Assembly: GCA_963717985.1 (NCBI GenBank)
Contig: CAVQYC010000004.1
Coordinates: 62,001-126,000, forward strand
DNA: 64,000 nucleotides
Reading direction: 5' to 3'
From: BOG-1155 sp963717985
GTDB lineage: Bacteria; Desulfobacterota; Syntrophorhabdia; Syntrophorhabdales; WCHB1-27
Part shown: in pieces, positions 50,290-58,789 of the stretch
Layout: the number at the start of each line of letters is the position of its first letter
Numbering within the stretch: position 1 is the stretch's first letter
Position numbers and translations under genes: made by a program
The notes under the pieces: model-generated
The model's database searches: none
Seen by the model: the letters and a program-made list of their open reading frames with translations, nothing else
What the model was told of the DNA's origin: nothing

Positions 50290-51146
50290 TATTGATAGTC
50301 TGTGAATAGGGCATCTTTTTCATCACGGTTCACTTCATTGTCCTCGAAAGTACTGTTTTTCCAGTTGTGATCGATATGGATTTGGTTCTTGCCGCCCCCT
50401 TTTGCCTCATACATTGCCATGTCTGCAGCGCGAACAAATTCATTCATACTATAGGGAGAGAAAGAGGTATACTCCGCGATACCAATGCTCAAAGAGATAG
50501 GGGGCGTGCTTTTTTGCAGCATATCAGCCACTATGCTTTTCAATCGTTCACCTGTCTTCAACGCATCGGTAACCGACGTGGCCGGCATGATAAGGGCAAA
50601 TTCATCGCCTCCGTAGCGACATGGCAGGTCTGTGGACCGGGAGTTATTATGCATGATTCTCCCGAATTCCTCGAGGAATTTATCGCCTTCGAGATGCCCG
50701 AAGGTGTCATTGAGACATTTGAAATTATCAAGGTCGATCATCATAAGGGTGCAGGAATGGCCTGTCCTTTTTGTTCTTGCCATCTCAGTTTCCAGTTGCA
50801 TCCAAAAGAACCGTTCATTGCTGAGACCGGTAAGGTTGTCGATCAAAGAGAGGGACCGAAGGGTCATGTTTTCTTCATGAAGCTCCTTGATCTTTTGAAG
50901 GAGCTCATCTTCCATGCGCATCGTAATATGTGGTGTTGCCCGAAGTACTTCTTCATCAAAAGGGGTTGAGCCATCGCACAAGACAATTATGGAAACCTGC
51001 TTTTTGGTGGTACCTTCCGTCATGAAAGGAGAAACCTTTTCGTGTTCCTTAAGAAGATCGTGTACGGTTTTTCTCTCATTTCCGCGAGTCAAGTCATTGT
51101 GACTTTTTCGAGTAACCGTCATATGTCTATTTCTTGCCGATCGCAT
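50289..51146 (-). CDS. GGDEF-domain diguanylate cyclase
   Basis: 285 residues. The N-terminal 120 residues are a non-membrane region with a coiled coil (DELLQKIKELHEENMTLRSL). The GGDEF domain follows: DNLTGLSNERFFW, LMMIDLDNFKCLND, the active loop CRYGGDEFALIM and SLSIGIAEY. It makes cyclic di-GMP. There is no RxxD inhibitory site directly before the loop. ATG 51146 or 51122 could be the start. It is coupled to the MinD-like gene, suggesting joint control of motility or surface structures. Confidence 0.88.
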   Translation of the reverse strand: MRSARNRHMTVTRKSHNDLTRGNERKTVHDLLKEHEKVSPFMTEGTTKKQVSIIVLCDGSTPFDEEVLRATPHITMRMEDELLQKIKELHEENMTLRSLSLIDNLTGLSNERFFWMQLETEMARTKRTGHSCTLMMIDLDNFKCLNDTFGHLEGDKFLEEFGRIMHNNSRSTDLPCRYGGDEFALIMPATSVTDALKTGERLKSIVADMLQKSTPPISLSIGIAEYTSFSPYSMNEFVRAADMAMYEAKGGGKNQIHIDHNWKNSTFEDNEVNRDEKDALFTDYQ

Positions 51147-51275
51147 TGTCCGGACATGCCCCTTCCGTCAACGACTTCATACATCATATATCGACAGTTT
51201 ACCATTTTAACTAAAGCCAATCTGATGGACAACCGAAAAAGATGCAGGGCATGCGAAAGGTAAGTGACTCTTGCC

Positions 51276-52319
51276 TTATGGACCTTGCGGCCGCAGGACG
51301 GCGCCGGCCTCCTGCGGGGTGAGGCTTACCGCGAGAAAAAGCCTGAAGAACTCCTGCGTCTCCTTTACCATGTTGACGCGGTACGTGTCCGGATACAGGA
51401 GATTGGCCAGCCATCTGGCCCCCAAAAGACGCATGAATGAGGGAGGCCGGTCGAACCAGTTGAAGGGTTCGTAGGGAATCAGATAAACCTTTTTCTCTTT
51501 CACCGCTTTTATCCGCTGCCATCGGGAGTCGGAGAAAACCTGTGTGAAGAAAACGGGCTCCTTGACCAGGATCACATCGGGGTCATAGAGCATGACCTGT
51601 TCAAGAGAAACAGCTTCCATCCCAAAGAGATCCTGGGCGTGGCAGTGGTGCACGTTCCGCCCCCCCGCCAGGCCGATCAATTCTGCATGCCCTGACCTGT
51701 CGCAATCCGTGCTCAGGCCATCCACCCCCTCGGCATAATAGACGGACGCCCTTCTTTGACTTTTTATGCTGCCCGCCAATTCCGCCATAGCCGAAAGCGT
51801 CTTCCTCGCATAAGAGGCGAGCTCTCCGGCTCGCGCCTCCCGTCCGAGGAGCCTCCCAAAAGTCAGGAACGCCTCAGGGTAATCCGGAAGCGTGTCCAGG
51901 GCGACGTCCACCACGGGCACGGGCATGGTCTTCATCACCGTATAGCTCATCTTCGATTTGAAGACGCCTCCCGGTGTCGACACCAGGATGATCTCCGGTT
52001 TTACCTTGAGCACCATCTCCAGGTTCGGCGTCTGCCCTTGCCCGAACCAGCCGCCGAGGACCGGCAGGCTCTGCATGCTCTTTTGGAGATACCTCTTCTC
52101 CCATTCCCTTACCGGGAAATTGAGACCGGCAAGCATCGCAGGGTCCAGGGCGTAGAGCATGTAGGTGACGGGCGGAGAAGCGCTATAGACCCTTTGCGGC
52201 CTGTCCGGCATGGAGAGCCTCCTGCCGAACATATCCGTGATCTCTTTAGCCTGGGCAAGCGCCCCCAGGCTCACCAGGAGGCACAGAAAAAAGCAGATCC
52301 TCCGGGCCGTCTTTTTCAT
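51276..52319 (-). CDS. BtuF/MolA-like periplasmic binding protein of a type II ABC importer
   Basis: 347 residues. Signal peptide (RRICFFLCLLVSLGALAQA), then the class III binding-protein layout: ITDMFGRRLSMPDRPQRVYS, VLGGWFGQGQTPNLEMVLKVKPEIIL, RASVYYAEGVDG, LEQVMLYDPDVILVKEP and WFDRPPSFMRLLGARWLANLLYP (consecutive pieces). It delivers ligand to the FecCD-like permease three genes up. Type II importers of this class carry corrinoids, haem, iron chelates or, in the MolABC case, molybdate and tungstate; the ModE-like operators upstream favour the last. Confidence 0.82.
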   Translation of the reverse strand: MKKTARRICFFLCLLVSLGALAQAKEITDMFGRRLSMPDRPQRVYSASPPVTYMLYALDPAMLAGLNFPVREWEKRYLQKSMQSLPVLGGWFGQGQTPNLEMVLKVKPEIILVSTPGGVFKSKMSYTVMKTMPVPVVDVALDTLPDYPEAFLTFGRLLGREARAGELASYARKTLSAMAELAGSIKSQRRASVYYAEGVDGLSTDCDRSGHAELIGLAGGRNVHHCHAQDLFGMEAVSLEQVMLYDPDVILVKEPVFFTQVFSDSRWQRIKAVKEKKVYLIPYEPFNWFDRPPSFMRLLGARWLANLLYPDTYRVNMVKETQEFFRLFLAVSLTPQEAGAVLRPQGP

Positions 52320-53455
52320 AACTTATCCTCCCGATGGATCACGGCCATCGTACCCTGGTTATAGAGGTTTCGAGCGAAGCACTCCACGGTGACGTCCGCA
52401 CCCGTCACCATGTGCATGAACATGCTCTTGTTGCCCACAGCGATGCTTTTGCCCGCGAACCGGCTTGCAAAGGTCCCGTGAGGAATCGAGGTGAAATATC
52501 CGGAAAAGGGGTATTCCTTTGTTGCGTCAACTTCATCGAAGTATTTATACCCTGTGGGATAGTCGAGAAAACGGTGCTCTCCTGCAGCAATGGTAAGGTA
52601 TTGTGCATCTCCCGGCTCGTAATAGTACCATTCCTTGCCGTTTCGGCAGGATGCGTGAGGCCACGGGAACTCCTTCAATCCTACGCCCTCCATGACGACC
52701 AACACAACGTTATGCTCTGCCGCGTCTTGTTCGAGCACGTCCCGGATGCCGGTGACGGCCTCTATGACCCGACCGGGTGCGTGCACGGGTACGGTGAAGT
52801 TGAGGGATGGTATCATCACCGGCGTCTTCATGACGCCGCTTATCGTTCTGAAGGCATAGCCTTCACGGGCGAGCATGAGATATTCGGGCACCCTCAGGGC
52901 TTGCTCCGGGGTTCCGGCAAAAAGCCTTACAACTTCGCCCCGGGGAACGATTTTCTCGATGTGTGGATGTTCCTTCAGGAGCTTCAGATCATCCGGGCTT
53001 GGCCCGTGGAGCCCTGCATACCGCGCAGACCAGTGTGTGGAGATTGCAAGGCCGTCCACTCCGGTCACATCGATCAGGCCCAGAAGCGGCGTCATGTCCC
53101 CTGTTCCCACCACTATGGCGCTAAAACCCGAGGCATCGATGAAACGTTCCGCCTCCGAAAAGGCTCCCGAGATCATCTCTGCCCGCGCTTTCTTTGTCAT
53201 CGTGGTGTACCGGCCCGAGAAGTACTGCGCCGCATACGTGAGGAAGGCAAAGCGCGGTCGGTAATCGCGGATGAGGTCCAGGGCCGTATCGGTAACCCAC
53301 CGATTGCTTGCCGCGTCCATGTCCCCCGGATAAGGGTGTCTCTGCAACACGCCCTTCACCATTTCGACGACGGAGCCAGGGGACTCCACCTTTTTGCCGG
53401 TTCGCAGATCCACTAGGGTTTGCCACTCCCGCGCGTCGAGGACCGTAATGCTCAT
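52316..53455 (-). CDS. Conserved protein of unknown function in the metal-uptake operon
   Basis: 379 residues, no signal peptide, overlapping both neighbours by four bases. I do not recognise the family. Features seen: VSITVLDAREWQTLVDLR-like start, AIVVGTGDMTPLLGLIDVTG, HWSARYAGLHGPS, MKTPVMIPSLNFTVPVHAPG, VVLVVMEGVGLKEFPWPHAS and a C-terminal MFMHMVTGADVTVECFARN. The DMTPLLG and EGVGL pieces and scattered Asp/His suggest an alkaline-phosphatase-like fold, but this is weak. Tight coupling to the radical SAM and binding-protein genes suggests that it acts on the imported ligand or its carrier. Confidence 0.55.
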   Translation of the reverse strand: MSITVLDAREWQTLVDLRTGKKVESPGSVVEMVKGVLQRHPYPGDMDAASNRWVTDTALDLIRDYRPRFAFLTYAAQYFSGRYTTMTKKARAEMISGAFSEAERFIDASGFSAIVVGTGDMTPLLGLIDVTGVDGLAISTHWSARYAGLHGPSPDDLKLLKEHPHIEKIVPRGEVVRLFAGTPEQALRVPEYLMLAREGYAFRTISGVMKTPVMIPSLNFTVPVHAPGRVIEAVTGIRDVLEQDAAEHNVVLVVMEGVGLKEFPWPHASCRNGKEWYYYEPGDAQYLTIAAGEHRFLDYPTGYKYFDEVDATKEYPFSGYFTSIPHGTFASRFAGKSIAVGNKSMFMHMVTGADVTVECFARNLYNQGTMAVIHREDKL

Positions 53456-54438
53456 GGGTGCGCCTCGCCGGTCATGAGCCTGATCTCCCGCCGGCAGGCA
53501 GGACAGCTCTTCCCTTCACAGAGAAACCTGTCCAGCTTGTCGCCTCCGCAGCCCAGGCTGAAGCGCTCGATAACAACCGACCCGCACGCGGGGCACACCG
53601 TATTTACCCAATCGGAGCCGACAAAGTTGTGAAAATATACGTAATGGAGCTTTTCCCGCGCGGACTGCAGGGCTGCATCGATAGCATTGATATTCGGGTA
53701 TTCCGCGCCCTTCATCTCATCCTCGGGAAGCAGACGGAAGACGTGCCAGGGGATTTCGGGGTCTACACTCGCCAGGAACTCCGCGATCGCGTCGATCTCG
53801 TTGTCGTTTGTCCCCTGGATCACCGGTGTAGTCACCTCCACATGACGGTTTTGCGCCAGCCGCCGGATATTGCGAAGCACGGGCGCGGAAGAGACAATGC
53901 CGATATATGCTCTGTTGAAAGCGGAAGAAAGCCCCTTCAAGCTCACATTAAAGAAGGAGAAGACCGATGCGAGCAGCTCGATGGATTGCGCGGTGGCGTA
54001 GCCGTTGGTGAGACACCCCATGGGGATGCCTGCCACCTTCGCTTCTTGCGCTACGTCGAGCAGAGAAGGGATAGAGACAGTGGGCTCGTTTACGTTGAAG
54101 ACGATGTTGCGGCAGTCGAGCTTCTTTGCCATGCCCACCAGCTTAACCGGGGAGATCTGGTACATGCGGCCCTGAAGAGCCTCCGGATCTTCCTTGGCGA
54201 TATAGGCGTTGGAGCAGTACCGGCAGCGGAAGTTGCAACTGCTCGTGCCGATTGCCATGCTCCTGCTTCCCGGATAAACGTGATAAAAGGGGATCGATTC
54301 GATGCGGGATGTGCCGCAGGCGCTCCAGCGATGCGGAAACCGCTCCCTGATGCCGTTTTCATCGGCCGTATACATGCGGCAAAAACCCGTCTTGCCGCGC
54401 CTGATTTGACACCGTCTTTCACAGTAGCTGCAGTGCAT
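53452..54438 (-). CDS. Radical SAM enzyme (COG1180/AmmeMemoRadiSam-related)
   Basis: 328 residues. An N-terminal Cys set (CSYCERRCQIRRGKTGFCR) is followed by the radical SAM motif CNFRCRYC (CxxxCxxC) near residue 70, NVNEPTVSIP, MGCLTNGYA and a C-terminal zinc-like knot (CPACG...CPACRRE). It resembles pyruvate-formate-lyase-activase-like and AmmeMemoRadiSam radical enzymes, but with an extra C-terminal Cys domain. In this operon it may modify the transported ligand or a carrier protein; this is inference. It overlaps the 379-aa gene by four bases. Confidence 0.82.
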   Translation of the reverse strand: MHCSYCERRCQIRRGKTGFCRMYTADENGIRERFPHRWSACGTSRIESIPFYHVYPGSRSMAIGTSSCNFRCRYCSNAYIAKEDPEALQGRMYQISPVKLVGMAKKLDCRNIVFNVNEPTVSIPSLLDVAQEAKVAGIPMGCLTNGYATAQSIELLASVFSFFNVSLKGLSSAFNRAYIGIVSSAPVLRNIRRLAQNRHVEVTTPVIQGTNDNEIDAIAEFLASVDPEIPWHVFRLLPEDEMKGAEYPNINAIDAALQSAREKLHYVYFHNFVGSDWVNTVCPACGSVVIERFSLGCGGDKLDRFLCEGKSCPACRREIRLMTGEAHP

Positions 54439-54461
54439 GTGTGATACTTCCTCCTAAAGGT

Positions 54462-55283
54462 CTACTGCATTGGGTGCGAAAGTGGCTTCTTTCCATTAGC
54501 GATTGCCTGGGGCACGCAAAACCGGAACGAGCCATCGACCCTCACGACGTCCACCTTTGCGTTGTAGAGCCGAAAAAGGTTCTCGTTGTTCACGACATCG
54601 TCGCAGCTCCCATCCGCCATGACCGCACCCTCCTTGATCATGACCGCCCGGTCCGCGATCCAGAGGGCGTGCTCGGGGGAATGGGTGGACTTGATGAAGG
54701 TGTATCCTTCTCCGGCAAGCCCGCTGATCTGCTCGAGGAGCCGGAGCTGGTTCCCGTAGTCAAGGCCGCTTGCCGGCTCATCCATGATCAGAGTTCTTGC
54801 CTCCTGGGCCAGGGCCCTCGCAATGATCGTAAGCTGTCTCTCCCCACCGCTTATCTCGGTGTATGGCCTTTCCGCAAGATGGAGGATCGACAACCGCCGA
54901 AGGGCGTCATAGGCGATATCGAGGTCGTGCTTCGAGTACTTGAAGAAGAACGTCTTGTGGGGTATCCGCCCCATGAGGGCCACATCGATGACCAGGTAGG
55001 GGAAGGCGCTCCTGTGCAACTGCGGGACGTAGGCGATCTCGCGGGCGAGGTGCCTGGCGCCCAGATGAGAGACCTCGGTTCCCTCGTAGGCGACTCGACC
55101 CTGAGAGGGCTTGAGCATACCGAGCATCACCTTGATGAGCGTGCTTTTCCCGCATCCGTTGGGACCCAACAAGGTGACGATCTCGCCGCGTCCGATGGAG
55201 AGACTGATGTCCTTGAGGACCGGATTTCTCGTATAGCCGAATGAGACGTTTTCCAGACTGATAAGAGGTTCCGTCAGCTCCAT
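54462..55283 (-). CDS. ABC transporter ATP-binding protein (BtuD/FecE/MolC-like)
   Basis: 273 residues. Walker A LLGPNGCGKSTLIKV, Q-loop YVPQLHRSAFPY, signature ISGGERQLTIIARALAQ, Walker B TLIMDEPASGLDYGNQ, and switch His in KSTHSPEHALW. A C-terminal extension (about residue 215 on) is common to FecE-like ATPases. It overlaps the permease gene by ten bases. Together with the permease and binding protein it makes a complete type II importer. Confidence 0.92.
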   Translation of the reverse strand: MELTEPLISLENVSFGYTRNPVLKDISLSIGRGEIVTLLGPNGCGKSTLIKVMLGMLKPSQGRVAYEGTEVSHLGARHLAREIAYVPQLHRSAFPYLVIDVALMGRIPHKTFFFKYSKHDLDIAYDALRRLSILHLAERPYTEISGGERQLTIIARALAQEARTLIMDEPASGLDYGNQLRLLEQISGLAGEGYTFIKSTHSPEHALWIADRAVMIKEGAVMADGSCDDVVNNENLFRLYNAKVDVVRVDGSFRFCVPQAIANGKKPLSHPMQ

Positions 55284-56284
55284 CCCCTCCTGGATTTCCT
55301 CAAGATAATTGCAAAAAAGGGTATGCCGATCAGCGCGGTGGTAATACCGATAGGAATCTCCACATCGAAAAGCAGCCTCGATACATCATCAACGACGAGC
55401 AGGTAGATAGCGCCTATGAGGGCGCTCGCAGGAATGAGCGTCTTGTTGTCGGGACCGACGAGCATCCGTGCGATATGGGGGATAATGAGGCCCACCCAGC
55501 CGATCATGCCCGCCACGACGACGGTGAGGGCGCTTGCGATGGTTGCAAGGAAGATCAGGAGCATTCGGACCCATTCAACGGGGATGCCGAGCGCCTTCGC
55601 CTCTTCGTCACCCATGCTTAAGGCATTGAGGTAGCCGGAAAAAAGGGCCAGCACTATAATGCTGCCCACCTGGGGGATGGCGACCAGGGTGAGGGTGTGC
55701 ATGTCGACCAGGGAAAGCCCTCCCATAAGCCACACGGTGATAGCCGGAAGTTGGTTATAAGGGTCGGCAACGTATTTTACGACCGATAGAAGCGAGGTGA
55801 AGAGGGCTGCGCTGATCACGCCGCCGAGCACGAGGAGAAGGACCGTATTCCCCTTGTACATCTTGGCCATGCCGACGGCTATCACTACGGCGGCAAAACC
55901 GAAGGCAAAGGCGCTTATCTGCACGGCGACCCAACTTTTAAAAAACACCATGCCGAGCGCCGCCCCGAAGGACGCCCCGGCAAGAACGCCGAGGAGGCTT
56001 GGGGATACAAGGGGGTTGACGAACATGGCTTGAAAGGCCGCTCCCGAGACGGAAAGGGATGCCCCGACCATGACTGCCGCCAGAATGCGGGGCAGGCGGA
56101 TGTCGAGAAAGAGGTTCCCGAGAAGATTGTAGGCGTCGGGGGTCACATGGCCCACGTTGAAGGCTTTGTGGAGAAAGAACCTCACCATGTCCCGGATGGT
56201 GACGGGGTACTTGCCCAAGGTCAATGAAACACCGGCCGCCACCACGAGAATTGCGGAAAGAGCCGGGAAGAGGTTTTTCCTCAT
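55274..56284 (-). CDS. ABC transporter permease, FecCD/BtuC/MolB type
   Basis: 336 residues with about ten membrane helices. FecCD blocks: DIRLPRILAAVMVGASLSVSGAAFQAMFVNPLVSPSLLGV (in consecutive pieces), GSIIVLALFSGYLNALSMGDEEAKALGIPVEW carrying the coupling helix, GWVGLIIPHIARMLVGPDNKTLIPASAL, and DVEIPIGITTALIGIPFF. It belongs with the ATPase and the binding protein of this operon. Confidence 0.92.
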   Translation of the reverse strand: MRKNLFPALSAILVVAAGVSLTLGKYPVTIRDMVRFFLHKAFNVGHVTPDAYNLLGNLFLDIRLPRILAAVMVGASLSVSGAAFQAMFVNPLVSPSLLGVLAGASFGAALGMVFFKSWVAVQISAFAFGFAAVVIAVGMAKMYKGNTVLLLVLGGVISAALFTSLLSVVKYVADPYNQLPAITVWLMGGLSLVDMHTLTLVAIPQVGSIIVLALFSGYLNALSMGDEEAKALGIPVEWVRMLLIFLATIASALTVVVAGMIGWVGLIIPHIARMLVGPDNKTLIPASALIGAIYLLVVDDVSRLLFDVEIPIGITTALIGIPFFAIILRKSRRGWS

Positions 56285-56293
56285 CGGAATTCC

Positions 56294-57178
56294 TTATTCT
56301 TTCTCCCACCATATCACTGCCCACCGGACCACCTTGTCATAGGAAAACTTCCAGCATTTGTCGCGAAAGACCAGGTGCGCGTTGACATAGGCGCGAAGCT
56401 TCTCCTCTTCCCGGGAATTCAGCTCGCCGAAGAACATCCACTGCACCGACGCAAAGGCCTCTTCCGGGTCGCTGTATGTCCTGTTGCGCGTCTCTTCAAT
56501 AAACGCTACATTCGCGAGAATACCCATCTGATAGAGCATGTTGTAATTGTAGATGTAGTCGGGTCCGACATTGAGGGGCTTGCCGATTGTCTCGAAGAGA
56601 CGGCGGTCGTAGGGGCCGTCCCCCACCAGGGTGACGATGTAGACGCGCTTTCGCGCAACCGCATCAAGCTTGAGAACGGAGCCACGCAGGTCATCGGCAA
56701 CCATTGACCGGGAGGCTATGGCCACGTCGTGGACGCCTATGCCAAGCTCCTTCCAGTTGTCTTCCCATCGGCCCTGGAGGGTCCTGACATTGTCGATGCC
56801 TTCCGCCTCACATCGTGCGCGCGTCAGAGCCAGCATTTCCCCGGAGAGATCGACGGCAGTGACGGAAGCGACCGATTTCGCGAGTGGAACCGCAAGGGTG
56901 CCGCTCCCGCAACCCATGTCAAGCACGCTCCAGTGGCTTTTCGGGTTCACAATGGTCAGGAAACGGTCGGGAAAGCCCGAATCCGCAACGGCCTTGGCGA
57001 AGGAGGCGGCCCTGCCGTTCCAGAAGTCGGCACTGCGTTTGGGTGAGCTTCGCCCGGCGCGCCGGGCCTGCCACACGCGGTTCCAATCGATCAGGCGCAC
57101 ATCGATCACGTCTTCCCGCAATGTAAGCTCCTTAACGTGTGCGGCTGCGGCTATCTCCCGATCGACCTCCCGGCTCAC
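56294..57178 (-). CDS. Class I SAM-dependent methyltransferase
   Basis: About 294 residues. The SAM motif I is HWSVLDMGCGSGTLAVPLA, then VTAVDLSGEMLALTRARCE and VRTLQGRWEDNWKELG. The C-terminal half (YNYNMLYQMGILANVAFIE, WMFFGELNSREEEKLRAYV) is special to this subgroup. I place the start at GTG 57178 because it forms a GTGA overlap with the FmdE stop; the frame is open to 57295 but that would run through FmdE. Its substrate is unknown. Homologues beside FmdE and ABC genes would support a role in ligand processing. Confidence 0.82.
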   Translation of the reverse strand: MSREVDREIAAAAHVKELTLREDVIDVRLIDWNRVWQARRAGRSSPKRSADFWNGRAASFAKAVADSGFPDRFLTIVNPKSHWSVLDMGCGSGTLAVPLAKSVASVTAVDLSGEMLALTRARCEAEGIDNVRTLQGRWEDNWKELGIGVHDVAIASRSMVADDLRGSVLKLDAVARKRVYIVTLVGDGPYDRRLFETIGKPLNVGPDYIYNYNMLYQMGILANVAFIEETRNRTYSDPEEAFASVQWMFFGELNSREEEKLRAYVNAHLVFRDKCWKFSYDKVVRWAVIWWEKE

Positions 57179-57774
57179 GAGGGTGTCCCCGTCACTACGT
57201 AGTAGCTCGTCCCGCTCGCGCAGGGCCGGCAGAGGACTTTTCCGTCCTTCCGCTCTTCCCGCATGTCCATGACCCGCTCGCCGCAGGCAGCGCAAGTGAC
57301 GATGCGCAGCGGCTTCCCCGGCATGTCTTCCGGCTTAAGCTCCACGTGGACTTCCTTTGCCTCAAAGAGGTCTTCGAGAGGGATCATGGCATATGCCTCC
57401 GTATGAGGCGACTTCTCTATATCCTCTCTCGTCAGGACCTTGTCCCCGTCCCTGTTTTTCGCGGCAACCCGGACTGCCCTGCCTGTCTTCAGATTGATAA
57501 AGGTCGCCGCCATCTTGCCGTGATCGAGGATCTTCATGGTGCGCTTGCCCGGGTGGCAGCCGGTCACCGCCAGGATGGCGTCGCTTGCGCACCTGTCCGT
57601 CTCTACATAGACGATGAGGTTTTTCCTGTCGGCGCCCTTCGGATCGTCGATGCCGATAGCGTTGAGGCCAAGAATGGCCATGCGGGTCCCAAGGACGATC
57701 CCGGCACAAAGGTCCCCATGAAAGGATTTGGCTTCAGCTATGCAGGTCTCGAAATCCAGCGTCTTCATCTCCAT
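57175..57774 (-). CDS. FmdE-family protein with zinc finger
   Basis: 199 residues. FmdE domain: TCIAEAKSFHGDLCAGIVLGTRM (HG-C motif), YVETDRCASDAILAVTGCHPGKRTM-type block with conserved Cys, and DHGKMAATFI. A C-terminal treble-clef zinc finger follows (CAACGERV...CRPCA). FmdE is named for its link to molybdenum/tungsten formylmethanofuran dehydrogenases and is often found in genomes without them. The Cys and His residues probably bind metal. Start ATG 57774 has a GAGGAG site. Here it fits the ModE-type control of the operon. Confidence 0.85.
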   Translation of the reverse strand: MEMKTLDFETCIAEAKSFHGDLCAGIVLGTRMAILGLNAIGIDDPKGADRKNLIVYVETDRCASDAILAVTGCHPGKRTMKILDHGKMAATFINLKTGRAVRVAAKNRDGDKVLTREDIEKSPHTEAYAMIPLEDLFEAKEVHVELKPEDMPGKPLRIVTCAACGERVMDMREERKDGKVLCRPCASGTSYYVVTGTPS

Positions 57775-57821
57775 ATGTTCTTTCTCCTCGATTGTCCGGT
57801 CATTCTCGCACCGTCCTCTTT

Positions 57822-58652
57822 TCAAAGCATGGATGACGGGTATGACGCGTTCACTATGTTCATCTTCCTCAGGCAGGTATCGAACAGGTGGTATGCACCT
57901 ACCCCTTCGGCAAGCATATCGAGGGCCATATCGGGTTCGGTGACGCACACGCCGCTCACCGCGCTCACATTGTGCTTAAAGAGCACGCCGGGGAGCATGC
58001 TTGCCGTCGGCCCGGTCACGATTACCCTGGCCCCCGGTCTCGTGTACCCGAGAAGCTCGTCTATCGTTCGATTCGCCATGGACGCGCCCGTGATGATTAC
58101 CGTGTCGCATGCGGGGAGCACGTCGCACGCTGTCTCGGCAGGTACATAAAACCGCATCTCCTCGGGCTTCAACGTCTCGGGTCTCCTCTCTATGACCGAC
58201 AGGTCTATCTCCGGAACCATCTTGAACTGCTTCAAAAACGGGATAAAGGCGCCCACCATCCCAATTTTTCCCGCGCTCCTCACATCGATCAGCTCAAGGG
58301 CGTCGGCGTCGTAGATGATCCGGTAGCGGTCGGGCGTGATGAGTCTCGAAGAAAGGGCGTTCATCACGACGAGCTTGACCAGATCGGAAAGCAGCGACGA
58401 TCCCCGTTGCTCCAGCACCTCGGATGCATACATACCTTTGAGGGGCACAGGGGCAGGTCGCTCCGCAGCCATGGAGGGACAACAGGTCACCCCGTGGAGA
58501 TCGTCGGTAGGGGTGTACGCGACACCTCCCGACCCGTCGGAGAGCTTCACCCCGGTGAAGAACAATCCGATAACTATCCTCTCGATCCTTATGTTTCCTA
58601 TGTGCTCTCCGTAAAGCTCTCGCAAAAGGTCGGCCGTCTCGTCAACTATCAT
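57822..58652 (-). CDS. DUF364/DUF4213 (heavy-metal-chelatase-like) protein
   Basis: 276 residues, first gene of the eight-gene minus-strand operon. The N-terminal DUF4213 part (IERIVIGLFFTGVKLSDGSGGVAYTP) is followed by a DUF364 Rossmann-like part (IGMVGAFIPFLKQF, CDTVIITGASMANRTIDELL, VIVTGPTASMLPGVLF). PF04016 members are annotated as putative metal chelators, without firm biochemistry. ATG 58652 has GGAG six bases upstream, while GTG 58655 is too close. The promoter with a ModE-like palindrome lies about 45 bases ahead. Confidence 0.82.
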   Translation of the reverse strand: MIVDETADLLRELYGEHIGNIRIERIVIGLFFTGVKLSDGSGGVAYTPTDDLHGVTCCPSMAAERPAPVPLKGMYASEVLEQRGSSLLSDLVKLVVMNALSSRLITPDRYRIIYDADALELIDVRSAGKIGMVGAFIPFLKQFKMVPEIDLSVIERRPETLKPEEMRFYVPAETACDVLPACDTVIITGASMANRTIDELLGYTRPGARVIVTGPTASMLPGVLFKHNVSAVSGVCVTEPDMALDMLAEGVGAYHLFDTCLRKMNIVNASYPSSML

Positions 58653-58698
58653 CACATTCTCCTCATCTCTACCAGGGCTTTTGCGCGTTGCCGTCTGT

Positions 58699-58722
58699 CG
58701 TTAGATAACACTATGCATAACG
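58699..58722 (-). promoter_or_regulatory. ModE-like operator of the ABC/FmdE operon
   Basis: On the minus strand: CGTTATG-N8-TATCTAACG, 24 bases. The E. coli ModE site has CGTTATA-N8-TACATAACG with the same spacing. It covers the -10 box of the operon promoter, so a bound regulator would repress. Confidence 0.65.
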
Positions 58723-58731
58723 CAAAGTCAA
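58703..58731 (-). promoter_or_regulatory. Sigma-70 promoter of the DUF364-to-BtuF-like operon
   Basis: Read on the minus strand: TTGACT (58731-58726), 17-base spacer, TTATCT (58708-58703). It lies about 50 bases before the DUF364 start. The -10 is inside the ModE-like palindrome. Confidence 0.65.
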
Positions 58732-58756
58732 GCATTATCGTAGCTCTCTTTTTTTC

Positions 58757-58786
58757 TTGACCTGGCGTTATAGGAGATGGTATATA
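58757..58786 (+). promoter_or_regulatory. Sigma-70 promoter of the second TonB receptor
   Basis: TTGACC at 58757-58762, 18-base spacer, TATATA at 58781-58786. The transcript would have a leader of about 150 bases before ATG 58944. Its -10 lies in the second ModE-like palindrome. Confidence 0.65.
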
Positions 58787-58789
58787 GCG
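58766..58789 (+). promoter_or_regulatory. ModE-like operator of the TonB receptor
   Basis: CGTTATA-N8-TATATAGCG, 24 bases. All positions fit a CGTTATA-N8-TAYATARCG pattern, and the left half equals that of the E. coli modA site. It is the better of the two palindromes here. Confidence 0.72.

Noticed and set aside
53458..54444. A 328-residue plus-strand frame
   Set aside because: Shadow of the radical SAM gene, where the CxxxCxxC motif is on the minus strand.
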